From an uncultured Mycoplasma sp. (lineage in GTDB: Bacteria > Bacillota_I > Bacilli_A > RF39 > UBA660): a DNA stretch of 5,254 nt. Below, in pieces: positions 1 to 5,254 of the stretch; positions within the stretch are counted from its first letter, which is position 1; each line of letters begins with the position of its first letter. The DNA lies in contig CANOGG010000106.1 of the NCBI GenBank assembly GCA_947565485.1, positions 1 through 5,254 of the forward strand, written 5' to 3'. Position numbers and translations under genes: made by a program. Under the pieces are notes generated by a model. It searched no databases, had not been told where the DNA came from, and saw nothing but the letters and a program-made list of their open reading frames with translations.

Positions 1-1
1 A

Positions 2-406
2 GATAAAGGTGCATCTCCCAAGAGTTATCTCGAAATATACGAAGAAAAGAAAGTTACCAATCCATATTTAAAGCCCATTAATGAGGAATGCCATAGTCAT
101 TATATCACCTACGAAAAATCATCAGTTATAAAAGCCCACCATGAAGTTTTACTTAAACCAAATACTCTTGCTTATTCTATTTATAAAACTTCTAAAATCA
201 ATATGCCCAGCATGCATAAAATGGCTATAAACCGTCTCTCTAGTGATTGTATCGCCAGTGGTAAAGCTAAAGACGACACCATTGAAGTCATCGAATACAC
301 TAAAAATAATCGCACTCTTCTTGGAGTCCAATACCATCCCGAATTAGTAAATGATAAAAAAATATTTGATTGGCTCATCAAAGCCAGTCTCGAAAGGAAG
401 AATTAA
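2..406 (+). CDS. Class I glutamine amidotransferase-like protein (peptidase C26 / PuuD-like), C-terminal part
   Basis: The gene is open at the left edge in the frame beginning at base 2 and ends with TAA at 404-406, leaving 134 C-terminal residues. The stretch LLGVQYHPE (visible residues 106-114) is the classic end of the class I glutamine amidotransferase fold: its His112 and Glu114 are the expected second and third members of the Cys-His-Glu triad. Upstream, N-M-P-S-M-H (67-72) followed by MAINRL matches the NSxHxQAI-like segment of the peptidase C26 family (gamma-glutamyl-GABA hydrolase PuuD and relatives), and DDTIEVIEY (91-99) matches the 'dg-iEavE' strand. These enzymes are cytoplasmic and hydrolyse gamma-glutamyl bonds. 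The nucleophilic Cys lies outside the window, so activity and substrate cannot be judged. The gene ends 2 bases before mutM with no terminator between, so the two are probably co-transcribed. A folate-type gamma-glutamyl hydrolase or another C26 member remains possible. Confidence 0.8.
   Translation, partial: DKGASPKSYLEIYEEKKVTNPYLKPINEECHSHYITYEKSSVIKAHHEVLLKPNTLAYSIYKTSKINMPSMHKMAINRLSSDCIASGKAKDDTIEVIEYTKNNRTLLGVQYHPELVNDKKIFDWLIKASLERKN
395..400 (+). promoter_or_regulatory. Ribosome binding site of mutM
   Basis: AGGAAG sits 8 bases before the ATG at 409, inside the last codons of the upstream gene. It supports initiation at 409 rather than at the in-frame ATG at 370, which would put 13 extra residues before the proline that must become the N-terminus of the mature enzyme. 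Confidence 0.7.
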
Positions 407-408
407 AT

Positions 409-1227
409 ATGCCTGAAATAGCAGAAGTAGAAACCGTTCGTAACACTTTAAAAGAACGAATTCTAAACAAAAAAATAACTGAAGTTAAAATTTATTATGC
501 TCCCATAATAGAGAGTAATAAAGATGACTTTCCAAAAGACTTAATCGGAACCAGCTTCATTGATATTAAACGCCGTGGTAAATGGCTCATCTTTGAAACC
601 GAAAACCGTTATTTATTATCCCATCTTCGCATGGAGGGAAAATTCTATATTAAAGATGTAACAGAGCCTAAAGGCAAGCACGAACACGTAACTTTAGTCT
701 TTAATGATAACACGACTCTCCGTTATGAAGATACCCGTAAGTTTGGTCGTATGAACCTCATCAAAAAAGATGAACTAGCCACCACTGAAAGCATTGCCAA
801 GCAAGGCTTAGAACCTGGCGATAAAAACCTCACGAGTGAGTATCTTTTAACTAAATTTAAAAACAAGAGATTACCCATCAAAACTGTCTTACTAGACCAG
901 ACTATTATAAGTGGCCTTGGTAATATTTATGTTAACGAAGTTATGTTTTATGCCCACATTGACCCAAGACGTGAAGCCCGAACTATCACCAAAGCTGAAT
1001 GTGAACTAATCACCAAAGGTTCTGATGAAATTATCAAAGAAGCCATTAAAATGGGTGGCACCACCATCAAAAGTTACACTTCCAGCTTAGGCGTAACTGG
1101 TCGTTTCCAACAAAAACTAAAAGTCCACAAAAAAGAGGGTGAGCCTTGTCCTATTTGTGGCAATCCCATTAAAAACATCAAAATAGGGGGCCGAAGTACC
1201 TACTATTGTGAACTCTGCCAAAAATAA
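409..1227 (+). CDS. mutM: Formamidopyrimidine-DNA glycosylase (bifunctional Fpg / AP lyase)
   Basis: At 272 residues this is the normal Fpg length. The enzyme excises oxidised purines such as 8-oxoguanine and FaPy lesions and nicks the abasic site by beta,delta-elimination, as part of cytoplasmic base excision repair. It begins MPEIAEVETV; after Met removal Pro2 is the Schiff-base nucleophile and Glu3 the partner acid. Lys58 in RRGKW is the conserved beta-loop lysine. Met75, Arg110 and Phe112 (in RMEGKF and DTRKFGRM) match the void-filling triad. The helix-two-turn-helix region is residues 155-186, with LPIKTVLLDQ and SGLGNIYVNE. The C-terminal zinc finger is complete, with Cys247, Cys250, Cys267 and Cys270 and with Arg262 in GGRSTYYC. 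All key residues are present, so it should be active. The usual MPELPEVET has Ala at position 5 here, a mild change. The start at 409 is fixed by the N-terminal proline rule and the RBS. It lies 2 bases after the C26-like gene, consistent with an operon. Fpg is favoured over Nei by the LPIKTVLLDQ and zinc-finger sequences. Confidence 0.97.
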   Translation: MPEIAEVETVRNTLKERILNKKITEVKIYYAPIIESNKDDFPKDLIGTSFIDIKRRGKWLIFETENRYLLSHLRMEGKFYIKDVTEPKGKHEHVTLVFNDNTTLRYEDTRKFGRMNLIKKDELATTESIAKQGLEPGDKNLTSEYLLTKFKNKRLPIKTVLLDQTIISGLGNIYVNEVMFYAHIDPRREARTITKAECELITKGSDEIIKEAIKMGGTTIKSYTSSLGVTGRFQQKLKVHKKEGEPCPICGNPIKNIKIGGRSTYYCELCQK

Positions 1228-1264
1228 AAGCAATAACCTAAAAGAAAATGGGCTTATTGCTTTT
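1226..1264. terminator. Bidirectional intrinsic terminator between convergent mutM and tmcAL
   Basis: AAAAGCAATAA (1226-1236) pairs perfectly with TTATTGCTTTT (1254-1264), an 11-bp stem. CC (1237-1238) can add two pairs with GG (1251-1252) across a bulged C1253, leaving a loop of about 12 bases. On the plus strand the stem runs into T1261-T1266. On the minus strand the 3' arm is followed by A and then a run of five T before GG. The left arm overlaps the last two bases of the mutM stop. The right arm and loop lie within the tmcAL 3' coding end, whose TAG is read on the minus strand at 1240-1238. Confidence 0.85.
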
Positions 1265-2350
1265 TTCATATCCTAAAATTCTATTTTTACTTACTAAGCC
1301 ATAAACCTGTGCGGCCAGTATCTCATATTTATATGTATATGTATTTGGAATAGGGAGGAGTGCTACATCCAAGTCTTCTTTCAAATTATGTAAATAATCT
1401 CGCCCCTTTTTATTAAACCCTAATATTTTAATATACTCAATACTAGCAAGTTTATTTATATCCCTTGGCACTCCCACTAAAATATGTATTAACATCCGAC
1501 AAATCTTATTATACGTATATCTCTTCGTTTTAATACTCTTAATAAAATCCTCGACATTTTTCGCTTCATTTATCTTTTCTTTAAGCCTATTTTCTATTCC
1601 CTCATCTACCGTCAAATATCTGCTAAGATCACTATCTGTCATAATCTTATATTTAATAAAAGGAAACAGACTATTAAGTGATAAATTCTCAATCAAATTA
1701 CCCACTTTTCTTGGCACATAAAGCGAAATATCTTGCTTTAACTTTATTCTATTTCTAATATTACTCGCACTAATAATATCGGCATCTTCATCTAAACTAT
1801 GATAATTACTCGTTCTCTTAATACTTAACGCTTTCATTTGAAATTTATTCTTTTTTATCGCTTTTATATACGAAATTCCCAGTAAATCATTAGGGTTAAA
1901 TATATTCTTTGTAATATTAAGTGCTTTTGCGAGCGCGGTTGGATAATTCACTCCTGTATCCAGTAATTCTTTAACTCTTTTATTATACTCTACTGACTCC
2001 TGCATACCTGCTACTTTCTCTAAAGTTTCTATATCATTTGACTCACTTCCAAAAACAATATTAGTACAACCCAAATAATTAAGAATCTTAATACTCGCAT
2101 CCGCAAATATATCCGCACTCTGAGTTCCAAAGATAAAGGGGAGTTCTACTACCAAATCAACCCCATAAATAAGCGCCAACTTCGTCTTATTTTCTTTTGA
2201 CAAAATACTTATTTCTCCCCGTTCCAAAAAATAACCATTCAAAACCAAAATTATCGTCCGTCCTGGAAATAACTTTTTCGTCTCTTCTATATGATATATA
2301 TGTCCTTTATGTAAAGGGTTATATTCGCAAATAATTCCCACTGCTTCCAT
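1238..2350 (-). CDS. tmcAL: tRNA(Met) cytidine acetate ligase (YlbM family)
   Basis: The 370-residue protein matches TmcAL (formerly YlbM), which uses ATP and acetate to make N4-acetylcytidine at the wobble position C34 of elongator tRNA-Met in the cytoplasm. The N-terminus, G-I-I-C-E-Y-N-P-L-H-K-G-H (residues 5-17), holds the nucleotidyltransferase HxGH motif (His14, Gly16, His17). Further family segments are FLERGE (41-46), YGVDLVVELPF (62-72), SADIFA (78-83), VFGSES (99-104), NDLLGISYIKAI (154-165), ISASNIR (193-199, the ATP-site SxxIR motif), KRYTYNKICRMLIHIL (276-291) and IKILGFNKKGRDYL (307-320). The length is a little below the roughly 400 residues usual in Bacillus. The start was taken at 2350, because MEAVGIICEYNP is where family members begin, with a GGTGG Shine-Dalgarno-like stretch 5 bases upstream; an ATG 12 bases earlier would fall almost on the predicted transcription start. 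The gene is divergent from yceD-rpmF and convergent with mutM. Confidence 0.94.
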   Translation of the reverse strand: MEAVGIICEYNPLHKGHIYHIEETKKLFPGRTIILVLNGYFLERGEISILSKENKTKLALIYGVDLVVELPFIFGTQSADIFADASIKILNYLGCTNIVFGSESNDIETLEKVAGMQESVEYNKRVKELLDTGVNYPTALAKALNITKNIFNPNDLLGISYIKAIKKNKFQMKALSIKRTSNYHSLDEDADIISASNIRNRIKLKQDISLYVPRKVGNLIENLSLNSLFPFIKYKIMTDSDLSRYLTVDEGIENRLKEKINEAKNVEDFIKSIKTKRYTYNKICRMLIHILVGVPRDINKLASIEYIKILGFNKKGRDYLHNLKEDLDVALLPIPNTYTYKYEILAAQVYGLVSKNRILGYEKSNKPIFF

Positions 2351-2355
2351 ATCAA

Positions 2356-2360
2356 CCACC
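2356..2360 (-). promoter_or_regulatory. Ribosome binding site of tmcAL
   Basis: On the minus strand GGTGG lies 5 bases before the ATG at 2350. It is a weak, one-mismatch Shine-Dalgarno-like site, yet it is the only one near. It decides for the start at 2350 over the in-frame ATG at 2362, with which it overlaps. Confidence 0.5.
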
Positions 2361-2367
2361 ATCTATT

Positions 2368-2395
2368 AGTATATCACAAAAAAAACCAAAACAAG
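2368..2395 (-). promoter_or_regulatory. Extended -10 promoter of tmcAL
   Basis: On the minus strand TGATATACT (2376-2368) is an extended -10 element, TGn followed by TATACT. A weak -35 candidate, CTTGTT (2395-2390), lies 16 bases upstream. Transcription would start near 2361, giving a leader of only about 10-12 bases before the ATG at 2350. The 12-base core is identical to that in front of the gene at 3315. Confidence 0.6.
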
Positions 2396-2418
2396 GTAAA
2401 TTTCTCGAAAATTTAACC
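2395..2418. repeat. Imperfect inverted repeat in the divergent intergenic region
   Basis: GGTAAATTT (2395-2403) and AAATTTAACC (2409-2418) are inverted copies, forming nine pairs with one unpaired A, around a 5-base centre CTCGA. The repeat abuts the -35 region of the tmcAL promoter and lies about 50 bases upstream of the yceD -35. It could be an operator or a chance AT-rich palindrome. It has no T-tail and does not lie at a gene end, so it is not a terminator. Confidence 0.45.
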
Positions 2419-2426
2419 CATATTTT

Positions 2427-2442
2427 ACACCTAAACACCTAA
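2427..2442. repeat. Tandem direct repeat, two 8-base units
   Basis: ACACCTAA occurs twice head to tail (2427-2434 and 2435-2442) in the non-coding space between the divergent promoters of tmcAL and yceD. No function is evident; it may be simple slippage. Confidence 0.5.
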
Positions 2443-2469
2443 ATACTCCAAAAAGTTTTCCAAGCAAGC

Positions 2470-2498
2470 TTGTTAAAACCCAAAAATTATAATATAAT
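2470..2498 (+). promoter_or_regulatory. Sigma-A type promoter of the yceD-rpmF operon
   Basis: TTGTTA (2470-2475) and a perfect TATAAT (2493-2498) are separated by the ideal 17 bases. The predicted start is near 2505, leaving a leader of about 12 bases that begins at or next to the ribosome binding site AGGTGA (2505-2510). The 8-base palindrome CAAGCTTG (2465-2472) overlaps the -35. Confidence 0.75.
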
Positions 2499-2516
2499 AA
2501 ACTCAGGTGAAAACTT

Positions 2517-2999
2517 ATGGAAATAGAACTAAATAAACTAACTAATATTTTCGAAATTGATGAAGATTTTACTTTCGCTCCCGAAAAATATTCTTATCAA
2601 AACTTCGAAAACTTACAAAACATGCATGTTAAAGGAACAATTAAATATAACGCCGCCGATAACCTCGAAGTAAATCTCCATGTAACAGGCCTCATGACTC
2701 TAAAAGATAGCATCACTCTTGAACTAATTAACCATAATCTCGACTTCGAAATTGCCGAAGAATACGACCCCAACGCCCCAGATTTTAAAGAATATTACGA
2801 AAAAGAGCAAAATATACTTGATATTATGGCAATTTTGTGGGAGAATATTGTACTGGAAGTTCCCATTCGTTTAACCAACAGCCCTGATGCTAAATTAGAA
2901 GGCGACGGTTGGGCGCTTGGCGATTGTGAAAATAAAAAAGATAATATTGACCCAAGACTAGCAAAGCTTGCTGAAGTTTTGGCAGAAGGGAAGGAGTGA
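2517..2999 (+). CDS. yceD: YceD / DUF177 family protein (23S rRNA accumulation factor)
   Basis: This 160-residue protein belongs to the DUF177 / YceD family, which is encoded next to rpmF in many bacteria and is needed for normal 23S rRNA accumulation; its molecular action is unclear. Visible family features are a beta-rich middle (about residues 37-70, [20 protein letters not shown]), an acidic segment [14 protein letters not shown] (81-94), the helix-strand core [21 protein letters not shown] (99-119), GDGWAL (129-134) and the C-terminal [11 protein letters not shown] (145-155), typical of the Firmicute form. The Cys-containing segment found after the GxL strand in many homologues is here [11 protein letters not shown] (58-68) and lacks cysteine; the only Cys is residue 137. 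The ATG at 2517 has AGGTGA 6 bases upstream and its own promoter. The TGA stop (2997-2999) directly follows the rpmF ribosome binding site, so translation of the two is probably coupled. The protein should be cytoplasmic, with no signal peptide or membrane segment. Confidence 0.9.
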   Translation: MEIELNKLTNIFEIDEDFTFAPEKYSYQNFENLQNMHVKGTIKYNAADNLEVNLHVTGLMTLKDSITLELINHNLDFEIAEEYDPNAPDFKEYYEKEQNILDIMAILWENIVLEVPIRLTNSPDAKLEGDGWALGDCENKKDNIDPRLAKLAEVLAEGKE

Positions 3000-3003
3000 A
3001 AAC

Positions 3004-3192
3004 ATGGCAGTTCCTTTTAGAAGAACAAGTAAGACTAAAAAAAGAATGCGTCGTACTCACTTAAAAAAAGAAGTTGGAGCATTAACAAAATGCCCTAAAT
3101 GTGGTACAACACTAAGACCTCATCGTGCATGTACTAAATGCGGTTACTACAAAAATGTAGAAGTAATCAAAGTTAACAAAGAAGAAAACTAA
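3004..3192 (+). CDS. rpmF: 50S ribosomal protein L32 (zinc-binding form)
   Basis: The 62-residue product starts [19 protein letters not shown], the standard L32 opening, with a strongly basic N-terminus that contacts 23S rRNA. A zinc ribbon follows with all four ligands, Cys30, Cys33, Cys43 and Cys46 (CPKC and CTKC), so it is the C+ zinc-dependent form and not the Zn-free paralogue. The ATG at 3004 is chosen over the in-frame ATG at 2968 because the L32 N-terminus begins there and AAGGAG (2991-2996) sits 7 bases upstream, inside the end of yceD. It is the second and last gene of the yceD-rpmF operon. plsX and fab genes, which follow in E. coli, are absent here. Confidence 0.98.
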   Translation: MAVPFRRTSKTKKRMRRTHLKKEVGALTKCPKCGTTLRPHRACTKCGYYKNVEVIKVNKEEN

Positions 3193-3214
3193 GTTAGAGC
3201 CATCTAACTTTTTT
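3191..3214 (+). terminator. Intrinsic terminator of the yceD-rpmF operon
   Basis: AAGTTAGA (3191-3198) pairs exactly with TCTAACTT (3203-3210) around a GCCA loop, and the stem runs into six T (3209-3214) and more T-rich sequence. The first two stem bases belong to the rpmF stop codon TAA (3190-3192). This separates rpmF from the gene at 3315. Confidence 0.88.
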
Positions 3215-3258
3215 AATTTTTCTAAAATATTACAATTTATAAATTTTTCCTATAACCC

Positions 3259-3287
3259 TAGATTAATAACTAATTTTATGATATACT
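3259..3287 (+). promoter_or_regulatory. Extended -10 promoter of the large membrane-protein gene
   Basis: TGATATACT (3279-3287) is an extended -10 (TGn plus TATACT). A poor -35 candidate, TAGATT (3259-3264), lies 17 bases upstream. A start near 3294 gives a leader of about 20 bases with a strong ribosome binding site, AGGAG (3301-3305), 9 bases before the ATG at 3315. Confidence 0.65.
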
Positions 3288-3314
3288 AATTACAAAATAA
3301 AGGAGTGTTTTTAA

Positions 3315-5254
3315 ATGAAGTATGACGATTTAGAAAAAACTCAAGACTTATTTGATATAGTCGAAGATGTTCCAAGTCCCATAGAAACAATAGAGATGGA
3401 AGGAGCAAGTAAAAATAATTTAACCGGCGAAGTCCCACTTCACATACCAGCCGAAGAAAAAGAAACTCCCAAAACCAAAAAAGAGAAAAAACCCAAAAAG
3501 AGTTTCAAAGAAAAATGGCAAGGTCTCTCTAAAAAGAAAAAAGTTGCAATTATCATAGGTTTATGTCTTCTTTTAATCGCTATTACGACAGCCATTTTAG
3601 TGCTTGTCTTAAATAGTAATGGTGACTCCAAGAAGAAAGGCGAATCTAAAAAGCCTGAGGCGCCAAAAGTAATCATTGAAACTGATAATTACGTCTATAA
3701 AGACGGTGTCTTAAGCTTTATTAATGAAGACAAAGATGAGTTAGGCACTTACGAATGTGAAAACAAAGATGAAAGTTTATGCTATATTGCTTACTATAGT
3801 GATGAAGATAACTTTGACGTTGCTAAAGATGTCTACGAAGATAATAGCACTATTAAAAAAAGAAGTCCTATCTATAATGGCAATTATGCCTTTATCTATG
3901 ATAGTGAAAAAGAGACTGGTGGCAAAATTAATCTCTACAACATCAGTGAATCTAAAACTGAAGACACTTATGACTTAATAAAAGGCTTTAAAAATTCTAA
4001 TTATGTCATCCTAAAAAAAGGTAGCAAATATGGTGCCATAGAATTTAGTGGCGATGCTTTCACAACCAAAATAGACTTTAACCTTGATTATTTAGGAATG
4101 CTAAATAAAGACTCTAAATTAGTCGCTAAAACCACTAATAAATACTTCATTTATAACAGAGAAGGTCGTGCCGAAAGTAAAGGCCTAACTGGTGAAATAA
4201 AATCATATACTAATAATTATCTCGCTGTCTATGATGGTGGTTATGACATCTATGACTATAAGGGTAACAAAATAACTGATGACTCTTCAGACTTTGCTTA
4301 TTTACTTGATGATTATGTCGCTTTAGTCCAAGAAGGCAAACTCTTTATAAAAGATTATAAAAATAATAAATATAACGAAGATGGTATCAAATTAGACAGT
4401 AAAGAATATAACCCTCTAAATATTTACAACGAAGATAAAAAACTCATCGAGACTAAACAAGCCTTTAATCTAACTTTAGACCAAAGTAACCTAAGCATTG
4501 AATATAAAAATAAAAACAGTGATAAAACTACAACTATTGACCTAAATGAGGGTTTAATGAGTGCCAACATCACTTACTTAAACTACTTTAATGGCAATCT
4601 CTATTTCTATAAAGATGAAGAGAAAAAAGAATTTTTAGGCAAATATAGTTGTTCTTATAAAAACGCTGTTGATAAAAATAGTAAAAATCTTAGCAATTGT
4701 TTTGTCGCTCGTGAATCTTTCTTCAGCAAAAACGAAGTAGAAGAAGACAAAAGTGAAGAACTAGGCGTTCTCCCAATCTTTAACGATAGATATGTCTTTA
4801 TAATGGATGCTATTGATATGAACAATCCAAGTATCACCCTCTACGACCTAAAAAATAATAAACCTCTAAGTAAATATGCTCATGTTGATGCGAGTACTTA
4901 CACCAAAGAAGAGGGGATAACCTTTGTCGATATTGAAGACTTATATATTATCGCTGAAAACAAAAGTAACAAATTCGGTGTCATCAAAATGGGCTCAGAA
5001 GTTAAAAGTGCTATCGGCTTCAATTACTCATCTATCGAAAAACTAAAAAACTACTACATGGCTAAAGAAAACGCCGGAACTTATGTCTTATTAGACAACA
5101 AAGGTAAAGCCGTAACCAATAAATATGCTTACAAAATAATCGATTATAAAGGTGAATACTTGAAAATCCAAAATGAAAAAGATAACAAATACGGTGTCAT
5201 TAATATCAATGATGATAATAATAAAGTGGCAGAACTAAGTTATTTAGATATTAC
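3315..5254 (+). CDS. Membrane-anchored protein with extracytoplasmic WG-like repeats, C-terminus off window
   Basis: The frame is open from ATG 3315 to the right edge, giving 646 complete codons without a stop. I do not recognise a named family for the whole protein. Residues 1-76 are a polar, probably disordered cytoplasmic tail, acidic at first and then very Lys-rich (about 50-76, ending in KKKK). One membrane segment follows at about 77-99 with Cys84, then a Lys/Ser linker (100-117). The basic flank implies an N-in, C-out signal anchor without a cleavage site. From about 118 onward the sequence is Tyr/Asn/Asp/Lys-rich, apparently all beta, with recurring units of about 30-37 residues: a Tyr-hydrophobic strand, then K-[YF]-G-[AV]-I or an equivalent, then a turn such as NKGKAV or YKGNKI. 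Clear cases are residues 229-262, 300-330, 542-575, 580-610 and 614-646. This resembles WG repeats with Tyr or Phe replacing Trp. Cys148/Cys156 and Cys446/Cys462 could form disulfides. Function is unknown; surface binding or envelope scaffolding are possibilities. Its own promoter and the upstream terminator make it transcriptionally separate from rpmF. Confidence 0.85.
   Translation, partial: MKYDDLEKTQDLFDIVEDVPSPIETIEMEGASKNNLTGEVPLHIPAEEKETPKTKKEKKPKKSFKEKWQGLSKKKKVAIIIGLCLLLIAITTAILVLVLNSNGDSKKKGESKKPEAPKVIIETDNYVYKDGVLSFINEDKDELGTYECENKDESLCYIAYYSDEDNFDVAKDVYEDNSTIKKRSPIYNGNYAFIYDSEKETGGKINLYNISESKTEDTYDLIKGFKNSNYVILKKGSKYGAIEFSGDAFTTKIDFNLDYLGMLNKDSKLVAKTTNKYFIYNREGRAESKGLTGEIKSYTNNYLAVYDGGYDIYDYKGNKITDDSSDFAYLLDDYVALVQEGKLFIKDYKNNKYNEDGIKLDSKEYNPLNIYNEDKKLIETKQAFNLTLDQSNLSIEYKNKNSDKTTTIDLNEGLMSANITYLNYFNGNLYFYKDEEKKEFLGKYSCSYKNAVDKNSKNLSNCFVARESFFSKNEVEEDKSEELGVLPIFNDRYVFIMDAIDMNNPSITLYDLKNNKPLSKYAHVDASTYTKEEGITFVDIEDLYIIAENKSNKFGVIKMGSEVKSAIGFNYSSIEKLKNYYMAKENAGTYVLLDNKGKAVTNKYAYKIIDYKGEYLKIQNEKDNKYGVININDDNNKVAELSYLDI

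Noticed and set aside
149..381. Minus-strand reading frames over the C26-like gene
   Set aside because: They overlap each other and a clear conserved gene on the plus strand, with no recognisable product or ribosome binding site.
370..408. Upstream in-frame ATG at 370 giving mutM 13 extra residues
   Set aside because: Fpg needs the proline right after the initiator Met as nucleophile; the ATG at 409 supplies it and has an AGGAAG site 8 bases upstream.
2351..2362. Upstream ATG at 2362 (minus) as tmcAL start
   Set aside because: It lies at the predicted transcription start, coincides with the GGTGG site, and adds four residues not typical of the family, whose N-terminus is the MxAVGxxxEYNP segment.
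2488..2493. Alternative TATAAT for the yceD promoter
   Set aside because: Its spacing to TTGTTA is only 12 bases and no -35 lies at 17; the overlapping TATAAT at 2493-2498 has the ideal spacing.
2968..3003. Upstream in-frame ATG for rpmF at 2968
   Set aside because: It overlaps yceD and adds non-L32 residues; the canonical [10 protein letters not shown] start at 3004 has a strong AAGGAG site.
3440..3978. Short frames (minus 3440-3676, plus 3757-3978) inside the membrane protein gene
   Set aside because: They are out-of-frame shadows of the long uninterrupted frame from 3315; their composition simply mirrors the Lys/Glu-rich codons.
4655..4837. Minus-strand 60-residue hydrophobic frame
   Set aside because: It is the antisense of Lys/Asp/Glu-rich codons, which yields Leu/Phe/Ser-rich false membrane-like peptides.
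1..5254. CRISPR arrays, insertion sequences, tRNA/rRNA genes, riboswitches or a novel defence system
   Set aside because: I saw no spaced direct repeats, transposase motifs, cloverleaf patterns or long structured leaders; intergenic regions are all under about 170 bases and explained by promoters and terminators.

Overview
This window is AT-rich, tightly packed bacterial chromosome with standard-code genes. It looks like an uncultured low-GC Firmicute of the Bacilli, possibly a reduced gut lineage such as RF39; the lineage is inference. The basis is the tmcAL / yceD / rpmF neighbourhood known from Bacillus relatives, the base composition, AGGAG-type ribosome binding sites and short T-tailed hairpin terminators. 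TGA is used as a stop (end of yceD) and every Trp codon seen is TGG, which argues against a code-4 Mycoplasma or Spiroplasma.

Layout. Positions 2-406 (+) hold the C-terminal 134 residues of a class I glutamine amidotransferase-like (peptidase C26) protein. Two bases later comes a complete mutM (Fpg DNA glycosylase, 409-1227, +). A hairpin at 1226-1264 separates mutM from the convergent tmcAL (1238-2350, -), the tRNA(Met) cytidine acetate ligase; the hairpin lies partly inside the last tmcAL codons and appears able to stop transcription from both sides. A divergent intergenic region (2351-2516) carries a promoter for each side, an imperfect inverted repeat and a short tandem repeat. The yceD-rpmF operon (2517-3192, +) follows and ends in a strong terminator overlapping the rpmF stop codon. 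A further promoter then drives a large gene (3315 to the window end, +) that runs off the right edge. It encodes a single-pass membrane protein with a long extracytoplasmic region of degenerate WG-like repeats.

The four recognised complete genes are housekeeping: repair of oxidised bases (MutM), wobble acetylation of elongator tRNA-Met (TmcAL), and 50S / 23S rRNA supply (YceD, L32). The least understood item is the large membrane-anchored repeat protein, whose function cannot be read from the sequence. There is no mobile element, CRISPR array, RNA gene or phage signal, and no gene-free stretch longer than about 170 bases.
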